Source: an uncultured Pelagibacteraceae bacterium
GTDB lineage: Bacteria; Pseudomonadota; Alphaproteobacteria; Pelagibacterales; Pelagibacteraceae
Direction of reading: 5' to 3'
Length of the DNA: 36,546 nt
Assembly: GCA_902590125.1 (NCBI GenBank)
Contig: CACIVL010000003.1
Span: 1-36,546, forward strand
Positions 8,466 to 18,806 of the stretch are shown one piece after another; positions within the stretch are counted from its first letter, which is position 1, and every line of letters begins with the position of its first letter. Under the pieces are notes generated by a model, which saw only the letters and a list, made by a program, of their open reading frames with translations, was not told the origin of the DNA and ran no database searches. The translations under genes and the position numbers were made by a program.

Positions 8466-10538
8466 ATGTTTAAAATATCAAAACAAGAAATAGAAGTTGA
8501 CGGAAAAAAAATAACTTTAGAAACAGGAAAGATAGCAAGACAAGCAGATGGTGCGGTTATTGCGACTTCCGGTGAAACAGTTGTAATAGCAACTGCTGTT
8601 GGAGCAAAAAATGTTAATCCAGATGTAGATTATTTTCCATTACAGGTAAGTTATCAAGAAAAATACTATGCAGCAGGAAAAATTCCTGGTGGATACTTTA
8701 AAAGAGAAGCAAGACCTACTGAAGCTGAAACATTAATTTCAAGATTAATAGATAGACCTATTAGACCATTGTTTCCTGAAGAATTTAGAAATGAAGTGCA
8801 AGTTTTACCAACAGTACTTTCTTATGATGGAATAAATGAACCAGATATATTAGCAATTATTGCATCTTCAGCAGCTTTAGCAATATCAGGAATGCCTTTT
8901 CAAGGGCCTGTTGGAGCATCAAGAGTTGGGTATATAAATGATAAATATGTTTTAAATCCAACAAAAGAAGAAATTGAAAATTCAAAATTAGATTTAGTAG
9001 TTGCAGGAACTAAGGACGCAGTACTTATGGTAGAATCTGAAGCTTCAGGTTTGTCAGAAAAGATTATGTTAGATGCTGTTAAATTTGGTCATGAAAAATT
9101 TGTTCCAGTAATTGAGGCAATTGAAAAGTTAGTAAAAGATTGTGCAAAAGAAAAGTGGGTAATTGAAAAGAGAAACTTATCAGATTTAGAAAAAAAAATT
9201 TCAGAAGAATTTACAAAAAATTTAAAAGAAGCATTTGCTATTAGAGATAAACAAAAAAGATCTAATTTAATTGCTGAAATCACAACAAAATGTAAAGAAA
9301 TGTTTGAAAAAGATGAGGCATATACTGATTTAGATGTCTTAATGGTTTTAAAAAAACTTGAAAAGAAAATTGTTAGAACTGATATTTTAAAAAATAAATC
9401 AAGGATTGATGGCCGTTCATTAACAGATGTAAGACAAATTAATTGCGAAGTTGGTCTTCTTCCAAGAACACATGGTTCTGCTTTGTTTACTAGAGGAGAA
9501 ACGCAAGCCCTAGTCACTTTAACATTAGGCACTTCTGAGGATGAACAGAGAGTAGAAAGTCTTGATGGATTAAAGCGTAATAGGTTTATGCTTCATTATA
9601 ATTTTCCACCATTTTCTGTTGGAGAAGTTGGAAGAATTGGAACAGGAAGAAGAGAAATTGGTCATGGAAAATTGGCATGGAGAGCACTTAAATCGTCTTT
9701 ACCAAAACAAGAAAAATTTCCCTATACTTTTAGAATAGTTTCAGAAATTACTGAATCAAACGGATCATCTTCGATGGCAACAGTTTGTGGATCTTCTCTA
9801 GCACTAATGGATGCAGGAGTTCCAATGAAAGAATCCGTGGCAGGAATTGCAATGGGATTAATTAAAGAAGGAAAAAACTTTTCAGTTCTTACTGATATTT
9901 TAGGAGATGAAGATCATTTGGGAGATATGGATTTTAAAGTTGCTGGAACAAAAGATGGTATTACTTCTTTGCAAATGGATATTAAAATAACTGGAATAAC
10001 TTTTGAAATTATGGAACAAGCATTATCTCAAGCTAAAGATGGTAGAATTCATATCTTAGATGAGATGGCAAAAGCATTAACTGCTTCAAGAAAAGCAGTT
10101 TCTAAATACACTCCAAAAATTGAAACTGTTATGGTAGATAAAAAAGATATTGCTGCAGTAATTGGAAAAGGCGGTGCAACAATAAGAGAAATTGTTGAAT
10201 TATCAGGAGCTAAAGTTGATGTAAAAGATACTGGTGAAGTAACTGTAGCGGCACCAGATGAAGAATCAAGACTTAAAGCTATGAACATGATTAAAGATAT
10301 TATCGCTAAACCTGAAATAAATAAAATATATAAAGGTAAAGTAATTAAGATTATGGATTTTGGAGCTTTTGTTAATTTTTTAGGTAAGCAAGATGGTTTA
10401 GTTCACATATCAGAACTTGCCACTAAAAGAGTAGCTAAAGTTTCTGATGTTGTTAAAGAAGGTGATGAGGTTACAGTTAAAGTAATTGGATTTGATAGAG
10501 GAAAAGTAAAACTATCTATTAAACAAGCAGTTGCTTAG
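8466..10538 (+). CDS. pnp: Polyribonucleotide nucleotidyltransferase (PNPase)
   Basis: PNPase is the phosphorolytic 3'-5' exoribonuclease of the degradosome. The 690-residue protein shows two RNase PH domains separated by a helical linker (about 210-310), a KH domain (motif [14 protein letters not shown] near residue 563) and a C-terminal S1 domain ([15 protein letters not shown]). The catalytic-domain segments [20 protein letters not shown] and [15 protein letters not shown] are conserved. The ATG directly abuts the rpsO stop, the classic rpsO-pnp pairing. A GGGGC/GCCCC hairpin lies 7 bases after the stop (10546) and may act as the transcript's 3' structure. Confidence 0.97.
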   Translation: MFKISKQEIEVDGKKITLETGKIARQADGAVIATSGETVVIATAVGAKNVNPDVDYFPLQVSYQEKYYAAGKIPGGYFKREARPTEAETLISRLIDRPIRPLFPEEFRNEVQVLPTVLSYDGINEPDILAIIASSAALAISGMPFQGPVGASRVGYINDKYVLNPTKEEIENSKLDLVVAGTKDAVLMVESEASGLSEKIMLDAVKFGHEKFVPVIEAIEKLVKDCAKEKWVIEKRNLSDLEKKISEEFTKNLKEAFAIRDKQKRSNLIAEITTKCKEMFEKDEAYTDLDVLMVLKKLEKKIVRTDILKNKSRIDGRSLTDVRQINCEVGLLPRTHGSALFTRGETQALVTLTLGTSEDEQRVESLDGLKRNRFMLHYNFPPFSVGEVGRIGTGRREIGHGKLAWRALKSSLPKQEKFPYTFRIVSEITESNGSSSMATVCGSSLALMDAGVPMKESVAGIAMGLIKEGKNFSVLTDILGDEDHLGDMDFKVAGTKDGITSLQMDIKITGITFEIMEQALSQAKDGRIHILDEMAKALTASRKAVSKYTPKIETVMVDKKDIAAVIGKGGATIREIVELSGAKVDVKDTGEVTVAAPDEESRLKAMNMIKDIIAKPEINKIYKGKVIKIMDFGAFVNFLGKQDGLVHISELATKRVAKVSDVVKEGDEVTVKVIGFDRGKVKLSIKQAVA

Positions 10539-10545
10539 TCAATTT

Positions 10546-10571
10546 GGGGCACCTGGCAACAGAACGCCCCT
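10546..10571 (+). repeat. 26-bp direct repeat R, left copy (hairpin-forming)
   Basis: These 26 bases recur exactly at 11833-11858. The unit has GGGGC and GCCCC arms around a smaller CTG-GCAA-CAG hairpin; the plus-strand RNA would be a two-part stem capped by a GNRA-type GCAA loop, with an AC/AAC internal loop. It lies just after pnp and is GC-rich against a very AT-rich background. It could be the pnp terminator or processing structure, although no strong T-tract follows. Its duplication around an accessory gene pair is discussed in the findings. Confidence 0.85.
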
Positions 10572-10629
10572 CTCTAATTTAATATTTTGTAGGTTTTATT
10601 TGGTTAATTTTAATCAAGATTGTTTTTGA

Positions 10630-10647
10630 CCGCACTAGTACCGCACT
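10630..10647 (+). repeat. 18-bp direct repeat C, left copy (two CCGCACT modules)
   Basis: The site is CCGCACT-AGTA-CCGCACT, itself a tandem pair with an 11-base period. A second copy with two mismatches is at 11757-11774 in the same orientation. It lies 58 bases after repeat R (10546-10571). The 11-base period, about one DNA turn, resembles paired recombinase or regulator half-sites; this is inference. Confidence 0.75.
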
Positions 10648-10668
10648 GAAAAAGGTGAAATGTTTTAG

Positions 10669-11013
10669 CTATTCATACTCTGCTTTAAACGAATAAGGAT
10701 TTTTTTTAAATTCTTTTTCACATTTTTTAAAATTCATATTGAATTGATCATTCATGTGCATTTTATGTTTTAAAGATTTTGTACGATAATTTTCATAAAG
10801 TTCTACATTTCTTTTATGTTGTTTTATTCCAATTTTATCATCACTTGCAATGGCACTATCCAATAATTTTTGATACATTTTTTGTCTATCCCACCAATGA
10901 CCTGCAGTGGCTTGATCTGCACAATTCTCAATTGCTTTTGTATTTTTATCTTTATTTTGCTCGCAACTAGCTAAAAAAAAACAAAAAATAAAAATTCCTA
11001 AAAGCTTTTTCAT
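10669..11013 (-). CDS. Small lipoprotein of unknown function
   Basis: I do not recognise this 114-residue protein. It has an N-terminal signal (MKKLLGIFIFCFFLASC) with a lipobox LASC, so Cys17 would be lipidated and the protein anchored in the cell envelope. The mature part is hydrophilic and probably helical, with two further cysteines (in NCADQ and KKCEK) that could form a disulfide in the periplasm, and a HWWDRQKMYQKLLDSA segment. It follows the 193-residue gene with a 27-base gap on the same strand, so the two may be co-transcribed. The pair is bounded by direct repeats and has no obvious tie to pnp or fabI. Confidence 0.75.
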   Translation of the reverse strand: MKKLLGIFIFCFFLASCEQNKDKNTKAIENCADQATAGHWWDRQKMYQKLLDSAIASDDKIGIKQHKRNVELYENYRTKSLKHKMHMNDQFNMNFKKCEKEFKKNPYSFKAEYE

Positions 11014-11040
11014 TTAATAAACTTTTTTTTGGTATTTATC

Positions 11041-11622
11041 TCATTCTTTGAGCAATAAAGCTAGATTATCAGATTCGGTTCCAACCCAGTCATTATCTAA
11101 AATTTTTTTAAATTCTTTTTTACGCTCCACTTCATCTTTTGAACCATTTATTAGTTTAAAGCCTAAAGTATTATATTTAAGTATTCTTAAAGCTTGTTTA
11201 TTTATTTTGTCATCGCGTTCTTCCAGTACATCATATTCATTTCCAAACCAGAATTTATTAAATTCATCAAGCAAAGCAGGATCATACCAATCTAGATATG
11301 TCATATAATACGCTAGCAAATAATAAATTCGATCTGACTCTGTAAGATTAAAATCTAAGTTTTTTTCAAAATTCCACGGATGAATTTTTTGTTCTATACT
11401 TTCTCGAAAGTGATTAAATAGTTGGTTTCTGTCTTCTCCGGAAATATCTTCATCAAAACTTTCAGACGAAAAATTTTTTTCTATAGAAGCAAAATATTCA
11501 TCTTTAGACATTTCTTGCTTATTTTTGGTATTATCAACCACTAAAGTTGGCTCTTGTTTATTTATTTCTTTACTCTTAATACCAAATAACCTGTTAATTA
11601 AATCTTTTAGAATACGTAGCAC
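11041..11622 (-). CDS. Hypothetical acidic protein, 193 residues
   Basis: I do not recognise a family. The start used is GTG at 11622; an internal ATG at MSKDEY (about residue 39) is an alternative. The first 15 residues (LRILKDLINRLFGIK) form an amphipathic or weakly hydrophobic helix that might contact the membrane; the rest is acidic, aromatic-rich and looks globular and helical (YYLLAYYMTYLDWYDPALLDEF). No signal peptide, transmembrane segment or catalytic motif is visible. A promoter-like pair lies upstream (11646-11675). It is the first gene of the repeat-bounded pair with the lipoprotein at 10669-11013. Confidence 0.65.
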   Translation of the reverse strand: MLRILKDLINRLFGIKSKEINKQEPTLVVDNTKNKQEMSKDEYFASIEKNFSSESFDEDISGEDRNQLFNHFRESIEQKIHPWNFEKNLDFNLTESDRIYYLLAYYMTYLDWYDPALLDEFNKFWFGNEYDVLEERDDKINKQALRILKYNTLGFKLINGSKDEVERKKEFKKILDNDWVGTESDNLALLLKE

Positions 11623-11645
11623 TTTATTTTATCTTTGGAGAATCC

Positions 11646-11675
11646 TTTATACATTATTTAACTTTATCATGACAG
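11646..11675 (-). promoter_or_regulatory. Candidate sigma-70 promoter for the accessory gene pair
   Basis: Read on the minus strand, CTGTCA (11675-11670) and TATAAA (11651-11646) are separated by 18 bases and would start transcription near 11639, about 17 bases before the GTG at 11622. In such AT-rich DNA chance matches are common, so support is modest. Confidence 0.35.
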
Positions 11676-11756
11676 TTTAAAGTTTTTTTTGGTTAGATGG
11701 GGTAAATTTTAAATGTCAAGTGATAAAATAAAATTTTAAAAAAAATAAAAATTAAA

Positions 11757-11774
11757 CCTCACTTGTACCGCACT
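11757..11774 (+). repeat. 18-bp direct repeat C, right copy
   Basis: CCTCACT-TGTA-CCGCACT matches the left copy (10630-10647) at 16 of 18 bases in the same orientation. Upstream of each copy there is a further loose similarity: GTTTT(A/T)TTTGGTTA, then ATTTTAA, then TCAAG (about 10592-10618 and 11681-11721), so the repeat unit may extend leftward with insertions. It lies 58 bases before the right copy of repeat R. Confidence 0.7.
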
Positions 11775-11779
11775 CAGAG

Positions 11780-11820
11780 TTGAATTTTTCACTTTTCAAT
11801 TCAAATTATTCGCGAATAAT
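11780..11820. promoter_or_regulatory. Stem-loop and 16-bp palindrome between repeats C and R
   Basis: TTGAATT (11780-11786) pairs with AATTCAA (11798-11804), and next to it ATTATTCGCGAATAAT (11805-11820) is a perfect 16-bp palindrome with a CGCG centre, rare in this AT-rich sequence. It lies 70 bases downstream of fabI and about 180 bases upstream of the 193-residue gene (both on the minus strand). It could be an operator or part of a structured RNA. No regulator is assigned. Confidence 0.45.
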
Positions 11821-11832
11821 GGTACAAAGTTC

Positions 11833-11858
11833 GGGGCACCTGGCAACAGAACGCCCCT
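11833..11858 (+). repeat. 26-bp direct repeat R, right copy (hairpin-forming)
   Basis: Exact copy of 10546-10571. It lies 31 bases beyond the fabI stop, so on the minus strand it sits where a fabI terminator would be, as the left copy does for pnp. Read from fabI the stem is GGGGC...GCCCC followed by GAACTTTG, not a strong T-tract. Confidence 0.85.
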
Positions 11859-11889
11859 TAAAAAGTTAAAAAAATCCTTTAGACATTTT

Positions 11890-12675
11890 TTAGGAAATAT
11901 TTTTTGGATCAGGCATCCCTACTTTATTATAACCAGCATCTACATAATGAATTTCACCAGTAACGCCGCCTCCAAGATCGCTCAATAGATATAAAGCTGA
12001 ATTTCCAACATCATGGATATCTACGTTTCTTTTTAAAAATGAATGGTCTTCATTCCATTTATATAAAAATTTAGCATCTCCAATAGCTGAAGCCGCAAGA
12101 GTTTTAATTGGTCCTGCGCTTATTGCATTTATTCTAATTCCTTTTGCTCCCAAATCTCTTGCTAGGTATTTAACACTTGCTTCAAGTGCAGATTTACAAA
12201 CACCCATTACATTATAATTTGGAATAGCCTTATTAGACTCATAAGTTAAAGTAAGCATACTTCCACCTTTATTCATTATTTTAGAAGCTTCTTTTGCAAC
12301 CTCTGTAAATGAAAAACATGAAATTAACATACTTCTTAAGAAGTTTTCTCTTGTAGTATTTAAATATTCTCCTGATAGTTCTGATTTATCTGAAAAAGCA
12401 ACCGCATGAACAACAAAATCAATTTGGCTCCATTTTGATTTTATATCTTCAAAAAGTTTTGTTACTTCTTCTTTTTTTTCAACATCGCAACTAAATGTTA
12501 TATTTGAATTTAGTTTTTCTGCTAAAGGAATAACTCTTTTCTTTAATGCATCTCCAAGATAAGTAAATGCTAATTCTGCACCAGCTTCAGCTAATTTTTG
12601 AGATATACCCCAAGCAATAGACCTCTCATTTGCTACTCCCATTATTAAACCTTTTTTTCCTTTCATTAAGCTCAT
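11890..12675 (-). CDS. fabI: Enoyl-[ACP] reductase (NADH), FabI
   Basis: FabI carries out the last step of each fatty acid elongation cycle, reducing trans-2-enoyl-ACP. The 261-residue short-chain dehydrogenase-like protein has the FabI-type nucleotide site (GVANERSIAWGI near residues 13-24) and the catalytic Tyr-x6-Lys (YNVMGVCK) typical of FabI rather than classical SDRs. Length is normal. The ATG directly follows the fabB stop with no gap, making fabA-fabB-fabI one operon read leftward. Confidence 0.96.
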   Translation of the reverse strand: MSLMKGKKGLIMGVANERSIAWGISQKLAEAGAELAFTYLGDALKKRVIPLAEKLNSNITFSCDVEKKEEVTKLFEDIKSKWSQIDFVVHAVAFSDKSELSGEYLNTTRENFLRSMLISCFSFTEVAKEASKIMNKGGSMLTLTYESNKAIPNYNVMGVCKSALEASVKYLARDLGAKGIRINAISAGPIKTLAASAIGDAKFLYKWNEDHSFLKRNVDIHDVGNSALYLLSDLGGGVTGEIHYVDAGYNKVGMPDPKNIS

Positions 12676-13887
12676 TTAAACCTTCTCAAAAAGCAAAGTT
12701 GCATTAGTTCCACCGAAACCAAAGCTATTAGACATTATTGAATTTAAAGTAACATCTTTTTCAACTTTTGTTACTATTGGATATTTTTTTGCTTCATCAT
12801 CCATATCGGTTATATTTACAGAAGCAGAAATAAAATTATTTTTCATCATTATTAGACTATAGATAGCTTCGTGCGCAGAAGTAGCTCCTAAAGAATGACC
12901 AGAAAGTGATTTTGTTGAGCTTATTTTAGGAATAGAGTCTTTAAATACTTCACCAACTGCTTTAAGCTCAGTGATATCGCCTACAGGCGTTGAAGTTCCA
13001 TGTGTATTTATATAATCAATTTTGTTTTTGCTTGTACTAAGAGCCATTTGCATACATCTTACTGCTCCTTCCCCAGAAGGCGCAACCATATCATAGCCAT
13101 CTGAAGTAGCTCCATAACCAGTTAATTCTGCATAAATTTTTGCACCTCTTGCTTTAGCATGTTCGTATTCCTCTAAAACTAAAACACCTCCCCCACCTGA
13201 TATTACAAAACCATCCCTGCTTTTATCATATGGTCTAGAAGCTTTTTCTGGAGTGTCATTATATTTTGATGATAAAGCTGTCATTGCATCAAACATTGCT
13301 GTTAATGCAAAATGAACCTCATCACTGCCACCAGCAAAAATTATTTTTTGTTTTCCTAGTTGTATTAATTCCATTGCATTTCCAATGCAATGTCCACTGG
13401 TAGCACATGCAGAACTGATGGTATAATTTATACCTTTTATTTTAAAAGGAACTGCTAATGTTGCTGATGCAGTACTCGACATGGTTCTTGGAACAATAAA
13501 TGGTCCCATTTTTTTTGGATTTTTTTCTCTTGTTTTATCAGCAGCTAAAATAACATTTTGAATTGATGGACCGCCAGATCCCATAATCATACCCGTTAAA
13601 ACATTACTTACATCTTTTTCTTCCAGTCCTGAATCTTTAACAGCTTCAACCATAGAGATATAATTATATGCAGAACCTGGACCCATAAATCTAATAAATT
13701 TTCTATCAACATGATCTTCAAGTTTAATATTTGGTTTACCATGAATATTACTTTTTAAGTTATATTCTTTGTATTCTTCAGAGAATGAAATTCCAGATTT
13801 TGAATTAAGTAAAGATTTATAAACTTCTTCTTGGTTATTACCCAAACAAGAAACGATTCCAATACCTGTTATAACAACTCTTTTCAT
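12676..13887 (-). CDS. fabB: 3-oxoacyl-[ACP] synthase I, FabB
   Basis: FabB condenses acyl-ACP with malonyl-ACP and is needed to elongate the cis-3 intermediate made by FabA. The 403-residue thiolase-fold protein has the Cys-His-His triad: Cys in [10 protein letters not shown] (about residue 161), His in [11 protein letters not shown] and His in [15 protein letters not shown]. The [13 protein letters not shown]-terminal motif is intact. Its ATG shares a base with the fabA stop (TAATG). Pairing with FabA marks it as FabB rather than FabF. Confidence 0.95.
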   Translation of the reverse strand: MKRVVITGIGIVSCLGNNQEEVYKSLLNSKSGISFSEEYKEYNLKSNIHGKPNIKLEDHVDRKFIRFMGPGSAYNYISMVEAVKDSGLEEKDVSNVLTGMIMGSGGPSIQNVILAADKTREKNPKKMGPFIVPRTMSSTASATLAVPFKIKGINYTISSACATSGHCIGNAMELIQLGKQKIIFAGGSDEVHFALTAMFDAMTALSSKYNDTPEKASRPYDKSRDGFVISGGGGVLVLEEYEHAKARGAKIYAELTGYGATSDGYDMVAPSGEGAVRCMQMALSTSKNKIDYINTHGTSTPVGDITELKAVGEVFKDSIPKISSTKSLSGHSLGATSAHEAIYSLIMMKNNFISASVNITDMDDEAKKYPIVTKVEKDVTLNSIMSNSFGFGGTNATLLFEKV

Positions 13888-14390
13888 TATTTAAATAATC
13901 CTACTTTTAAATTTTCAGCTGAATATATTTTTTTTCCATCAGCTTTAAGGATACCATTTGCTAAACCGACTGTAGTTCCTTCTTTTATAAGAATTCTTTT
14001 CATGTCTATTTCATAAGTAGCTAGTTTAACTTTTTTTAGTACTTCACCAGTAAATTTTACAGTATTAACTCCCAATGCTCTTCCCTTTCCAGGATTTCCA
14101 AGCCATCCTAAATAAAAGCCAACTAGTTGCCACATTGCATCTAAACCTAAACAACCTGGCATAACTGAATCATCTTTAAAGTGACATTCAAAAAACCACA
14201 AACTGTCTTTAATGTCTAGTTCAGCTTTAATTAATCCTTTTTTATATGCACCCTTATTTTCGCTAATTTCTGATACTCTGTCAAACATCAACATTGGAGG
14301 GAGAGGTAACTTTGCATTTCCTGGCCCAAAAAGTTTACCATTTCCACACTCAATTAGTTCTTTGTAGTTGTATGATGATTTTTTTTCCAT
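13887..14390 (-). CDS. fabA: 3-hydroxydecanoyl-[ACP] dehydratase/isomerase, FabA
   Basis: FabA dehydrates 3-hydroxydecanoyl-ACP and isomerises the product to cis-3-decenoyl-ACP, the branch point to unsaturated fatty acids. The 167-residue hotdog-fold protein keeps the active-site region [20 protein letters not shown], with the catalytic His (CHF) and Asp (LDAMW), and the [16 protein letters not shown] segment. It heads the fabA-fabB-fabI operon and is divergent from irr across 81 bases, the irr/fabA neighbourhood seen in many alphaproteobacteria. Confidence 0.96.
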   Translation of the reverse strand: MEKKSSYNYKELIECGNGKLFGPGNAKLPLPPMLMFDRVSEISENKGAYKKGLIKAELDIKDSLWFFECHFKDDSVMPGCLGLDAMWQLVGFYLGWLGNPGKGRALGVNTVKFTGEVLKKVKLATYEIDMKRILIKEGTTVGLANGILKADGKKIYSAENLKVGLFK

Positions 14391-14471
14391 AAATTTAGTT
14401 ATTTATTACTTTATTTAAGATAATTTTATAATATACAAATTGTTTAAAATAGTTATAAATTTGGCCAAAAA

Positions 14472-14894
14472 ATGAAAAATAATAACGTTTTTTTAGAGAA
14501 ATTAAGGTCTTCAGGTTTAATACTGACTAAACAGAGAATAGAAATTTGTAAATTTTTGTTTGATAGAAAAGAAACTTTTCATTTCACAATTAATGATTTG
14601 CAAAGTATTTTAAGAAAAAGATCTAATGAAAAAATATCACTTGCAACAATCTACAACACTGTCCATACTTTTAAAAAAAAAGGTTTTTTAAAAGAAATTT
14701 TAATAAATAGTAATAGTAATAGTAATAGTAATTATTTTGACACAAATGTTTCAAATCACCACCATTTTTTCGATGAAAGCACTAATGAACTTATAGATTT
14801 AAAAGATAGTGATGTAGGTGATATAAAAATAAAAAAAAATATTACAAAAAAAAAAATTAAGTCCATAGAAGTTCTAGTTAGACTTGCAAAATAA
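14472..14894 (+). CDS. irr: Fur-family iron response regulator, Irr type
   Basis: The 140-residue protein is a winged-helix Fur-family regulator: N-terminal GLILTKQRIEICKFLF, recognition-helix region ISLATIYNTVHTFKKKGFL, then the dimerisation domain. The NHHHFF motif (His96-98) is the histidine cluster tied to heme/metal sensing in alphaproteobacterial Irr, and the classical Fur HxHxxCxxC ligands are absent. Together with the position beside fabA this points to Irr, which represses or activates iron and heme genes under iron limitation. An in-frame hexanucleotide repeat encodes NSNSNSNSN in the wing region (residues 79-87). An Irr-box-like site lies just downstream, in front of katG. Confidence 0.88.
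   Translation: MKNNNVFLEKLRSSGLILTKQRIEICKFLFDRKETFHFTINDLQSILRKRSNEKISLATIYNTVHTFKKKGFLKEILINSNSNSNSNYFDTNVSNHHHFFDESTNELIDLKDSDVGDIKIKKNITKKKIKSIEVLVRLAK
14706..14732 (+). repeat. In-frame hexanucleotide tandem repeat inside irr
   Basis: The unit AATAGT is repeated four and a half times, exactly in frame, encoding alternating Asn-Ser for nine residues. It falls just before YFDTN, where Irr proteins normally have a short turn between the wing strands. Gain or loss of a unit would add or remove Asn-Ser without a frameshift. Confidence 0.9.
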
Positions 14895-14899
14895 ATTAG

Positions 14900-14916
14900 A
14901 TTAGAATAATTCTAAT
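14900..14916. promoter_or_regulatory. Irr-box (ICE)-like inverted repeat upstream of katG
   Basis: ATTAGAAT-A-ATTCTAAT is a perfect 8-1-8 inverted repeat. Its core matches the published alphaproteobacterial iron control element, TTTAGAA-N3-TTCTAAA, at all but the outermost bases. It lies directly after irr and 40 bases before the katG ATG. TATAAT at 14932-14937 is a good -10 box; the matching -35 position (about 14909-14914) falls within the inverted repeat, so a bound regulator would compete with polymerase. Regulation by Irr is inference. Confidence 0.6.
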
Positions 14917-14950
14917 ATATTGACTCTACTTTATAATATTTATAGACTAG

Positions 14951-17170
<2,220 letters not shown>

Positions 17171-17173
17171 GAT

Positions 17174-17623
17174 TTACTTAATATTTCCCCATATATTATT
17201 AGTTTTAACCCAACCAAAGTAATTTTCAGTTCTAACTTTACACCATTCTTTTTTACATTTTTTTACTAACAAAAGTCTTCCTTTAGCAATTTTTATTATT
17301 GGTTTTGAATATTTGGTAGGATTAGTAAATAATATTTGATCTTCTAATAAAATAAAAGATTTACCCTTTTTTAATTGTGTGTCGTGTATCCATCCGCTAT
17401 TTTTTTTTAAATCAATAATTTTCTTCCACTCCCATGATTTATCAATAATCTTTACAGGTAGATTTTTTTTTTTATAAACGTATTTAACTGGATAATCAAA
17501 ACCAGGTCCATATCTAACATTAACTTCATTATTTTTCAAAATTAAGTAATAATCTTTTTCGTTAGCAGAAAGTATGTTTATAAAATATAAAGTAAAAAAT
17601 AAAATACTAAAAATTATTCTCAT
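17174..17623 (-). CDS. Secreted or periplasmic bacterial SH3-domain protein
   Basis: The 149-residue protein has an N-terminal signal peptide or anchor (about residues 1-20, ending near LSANE) followed by two SH3-like units: one with NVRYGPGFDYPVKYVYKK and GWIHDTQL, the other with WCKVRTENYFGWVKTNNIWG. Such domains, often annotated SH3b or DUF1058, bind peptidoglycan or proteins in the periplasm. Its start overlaps the stop of the ThiF-like gene by 4 bases, so it ends the ubiE-to-SH3 operon. The specific function is not known. Confidence 0.82.
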   Translation of the reverse strand: MRIIFSILFFTLYFINILSANEKDYYLILKNNEVNVRYGPGFDYPVKYVYKKKNLPVKIIDKSWEWKKIIDLKKNSGWIHDTQLKKGKSFILLEDQILFTNPTKYSKPIIKIAKGRLLLVKKCKKEWCKVRTENYFGWVKTNNIWGNIK

Positions 17624-18366
17624 TTATTACATATACATGTTTTGTTTTTATTTATTTTAACTTTTCTAAAATTTAAATCTAATAAATTTAATATAAAAAT
17701 ATATCCATTTAGGTTTGTTCCAATGTTTAATATTTTTTTTAATATTTCGTTTGCTTGAATAGTTCCTACAATTCCTGCTACTGTGCCTAAAATTCCTTCA
17801 GATTCACAATTTAACAAATCATCAGAAAGTTTTGTTTCTTGAAAAAAACATCTTAAGCAAGGTGTTTTTTTATTTTTAAAATCAAAACTAAAAATATGAC
17901 CATCAAATTTACTAATTGCTCCTGAGACTAGAAACTTTTTATATTTTAAACAAAAATCATTTAATAAAAATTTCGTTTTAAAGTTATCTGATCCATCAAC
18001 AATATAATTATATTTTTGAATAATTTTTTTGAAATTTATATTGTTTAATTTTAGATTATAGGTTTGAACTTTTGTAGTAGGGTTAATTCGATTTAATATT
18101 TTTTTTACAATTAAAACTTTAGATTTATCTATATCAGATTTTTCATAAAGGCTTTGTCTATGTAAATTTGAAAGACCAACTTTATCATAATCAACAATAC
18201 CTAATGTACCTATGCCAGCTCGCGAAAGAAACTCTGCCGCAGGACATCCAAGACCTCCTGCTCCAACAACTAAAACTTTTGAAGATAAAATTTTTTTTTG
18301 ACCTATAATTCCAACGTTTTTTAATACAATCTGTCTAGAAAATTGTTCGATTAATTTTTTTTTCAT
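17620..18366 (-). CDS. HesA/MoeB/ThiF family sulfur-carrier adenylyltransferase
   Basis: E1-like enzymes of this family adenylate the C-terminal glycine of MoaD- or ThiS-type sulfur carriers. The 248-residue protein has the GAGGLGCPAAEFLSRAG nucleotide loop, the SNLHRQ arginine motif, DGSDNFKTK with the magnesium-binding Asp, and a zinc site from CLRC and a C-terminal CIC. There is no C-terminal rhodanese domain. MoeB and ThiF cannot be told apart reliably from sequence alone, so no symbol is given. It overlaps dut and the SH3 gene by 4 bases each. Confidence 0.9.
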   Translation of the reverse strand: MKKKLIEQFSRQIVLKNVGIIGQKKILSSKVLVVGAGGLGCPAAEFLSRAGIGTLGIVDYDKVGLSNLHRQSLYEKSDIDKSKVLIVKKILNRINPTTKVQTYNLKLNNINFKKIIQKYNYIVDGSDNFKTKFLLNDFCLKYKKFLVSGAISKFDGHIFSFDFKNKKTPCLRCFFQETKLSDDLLNCESEGILGTVAGIVGTIQANEILKKILNIGTNLNGYIFILNLLDLNFRKVKINKNKTCICNK

Positions 18367-18800
18367 TTACCTGTTGAGCCAAATCCACCTTTTCCTCTTA
18401 TAGAGTTTGGTAAATCTTCAACTTCTTCAAAATTAATTTTATGTACTGGCATCAAAACCATTTGAGCTATTCTATCGTTATTTTTAATAATAAAATCATC
18501 ATTTCCATGATTAAAAAGTATTATTTTAATTTCTCCTCTGTAATCGCTATCGATTGTTCCAGGTGTATTTAAAACAGAAATATTATTTTTTGCAGCTAAA
18601 CCAGATCTAGGTCTTATTTGGATCTCATAATCATTTGAGATTGCAACAGAAATGCCTGTTGGTACTAAACAAGATTTTTTTGGTGCTAATTTTATTGGTT
18701 CTTCAATAAAAGCCATTAAGTCCATTCCAGACGCGCCACTGGTTTTATAAGTTGGTGTTTGAACTGCTGCGTTTAATTTTTTAATTAGTACTTTTACCAT
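18363..18800 (-). CDS. dut: dUTP diphosphatase
   Basis: Dut hydrolyses dUTP to dUMP, keeping uracil out of DNA and supplying thymidylate synthesis. The 145-residue trimeric-type enzyme has the family motifs in order: ASGMDLMAF, RPRSGLAAKN, NTPGTIDSDYRGE with the catalytic Asp, and the C-terminal RGKGGFGSTG arm. Length is normal. It lies 6 bases after coaBC, a coaBC-dut adjacency common in proteobacteria. Confidence 0.97.
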   Translation of the reverse strand: MVKVLIKKLNAAVQTPTYKTSGASGMDLMAFIEEPIKLAPKKSCLVPTGISVAISNDYEIQIRPRSGLAAKNNISVLNTPGTIDSDYRGEIKIILFNHGNDDFIIKNNDRIAQMVLMPVHKINFEEVEDLPNSIRGKGGFGSTGK

Positions 18801-18806
18801 TAAATC

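Noticed and set aside
11670-11720. TTGACA on the minus strand near 11715-11720 as a promoter for the 193-residue gene
   Set aside because: No acceptable -10 at 16-18 base spacing; the pair at 11646-11675 fits better.
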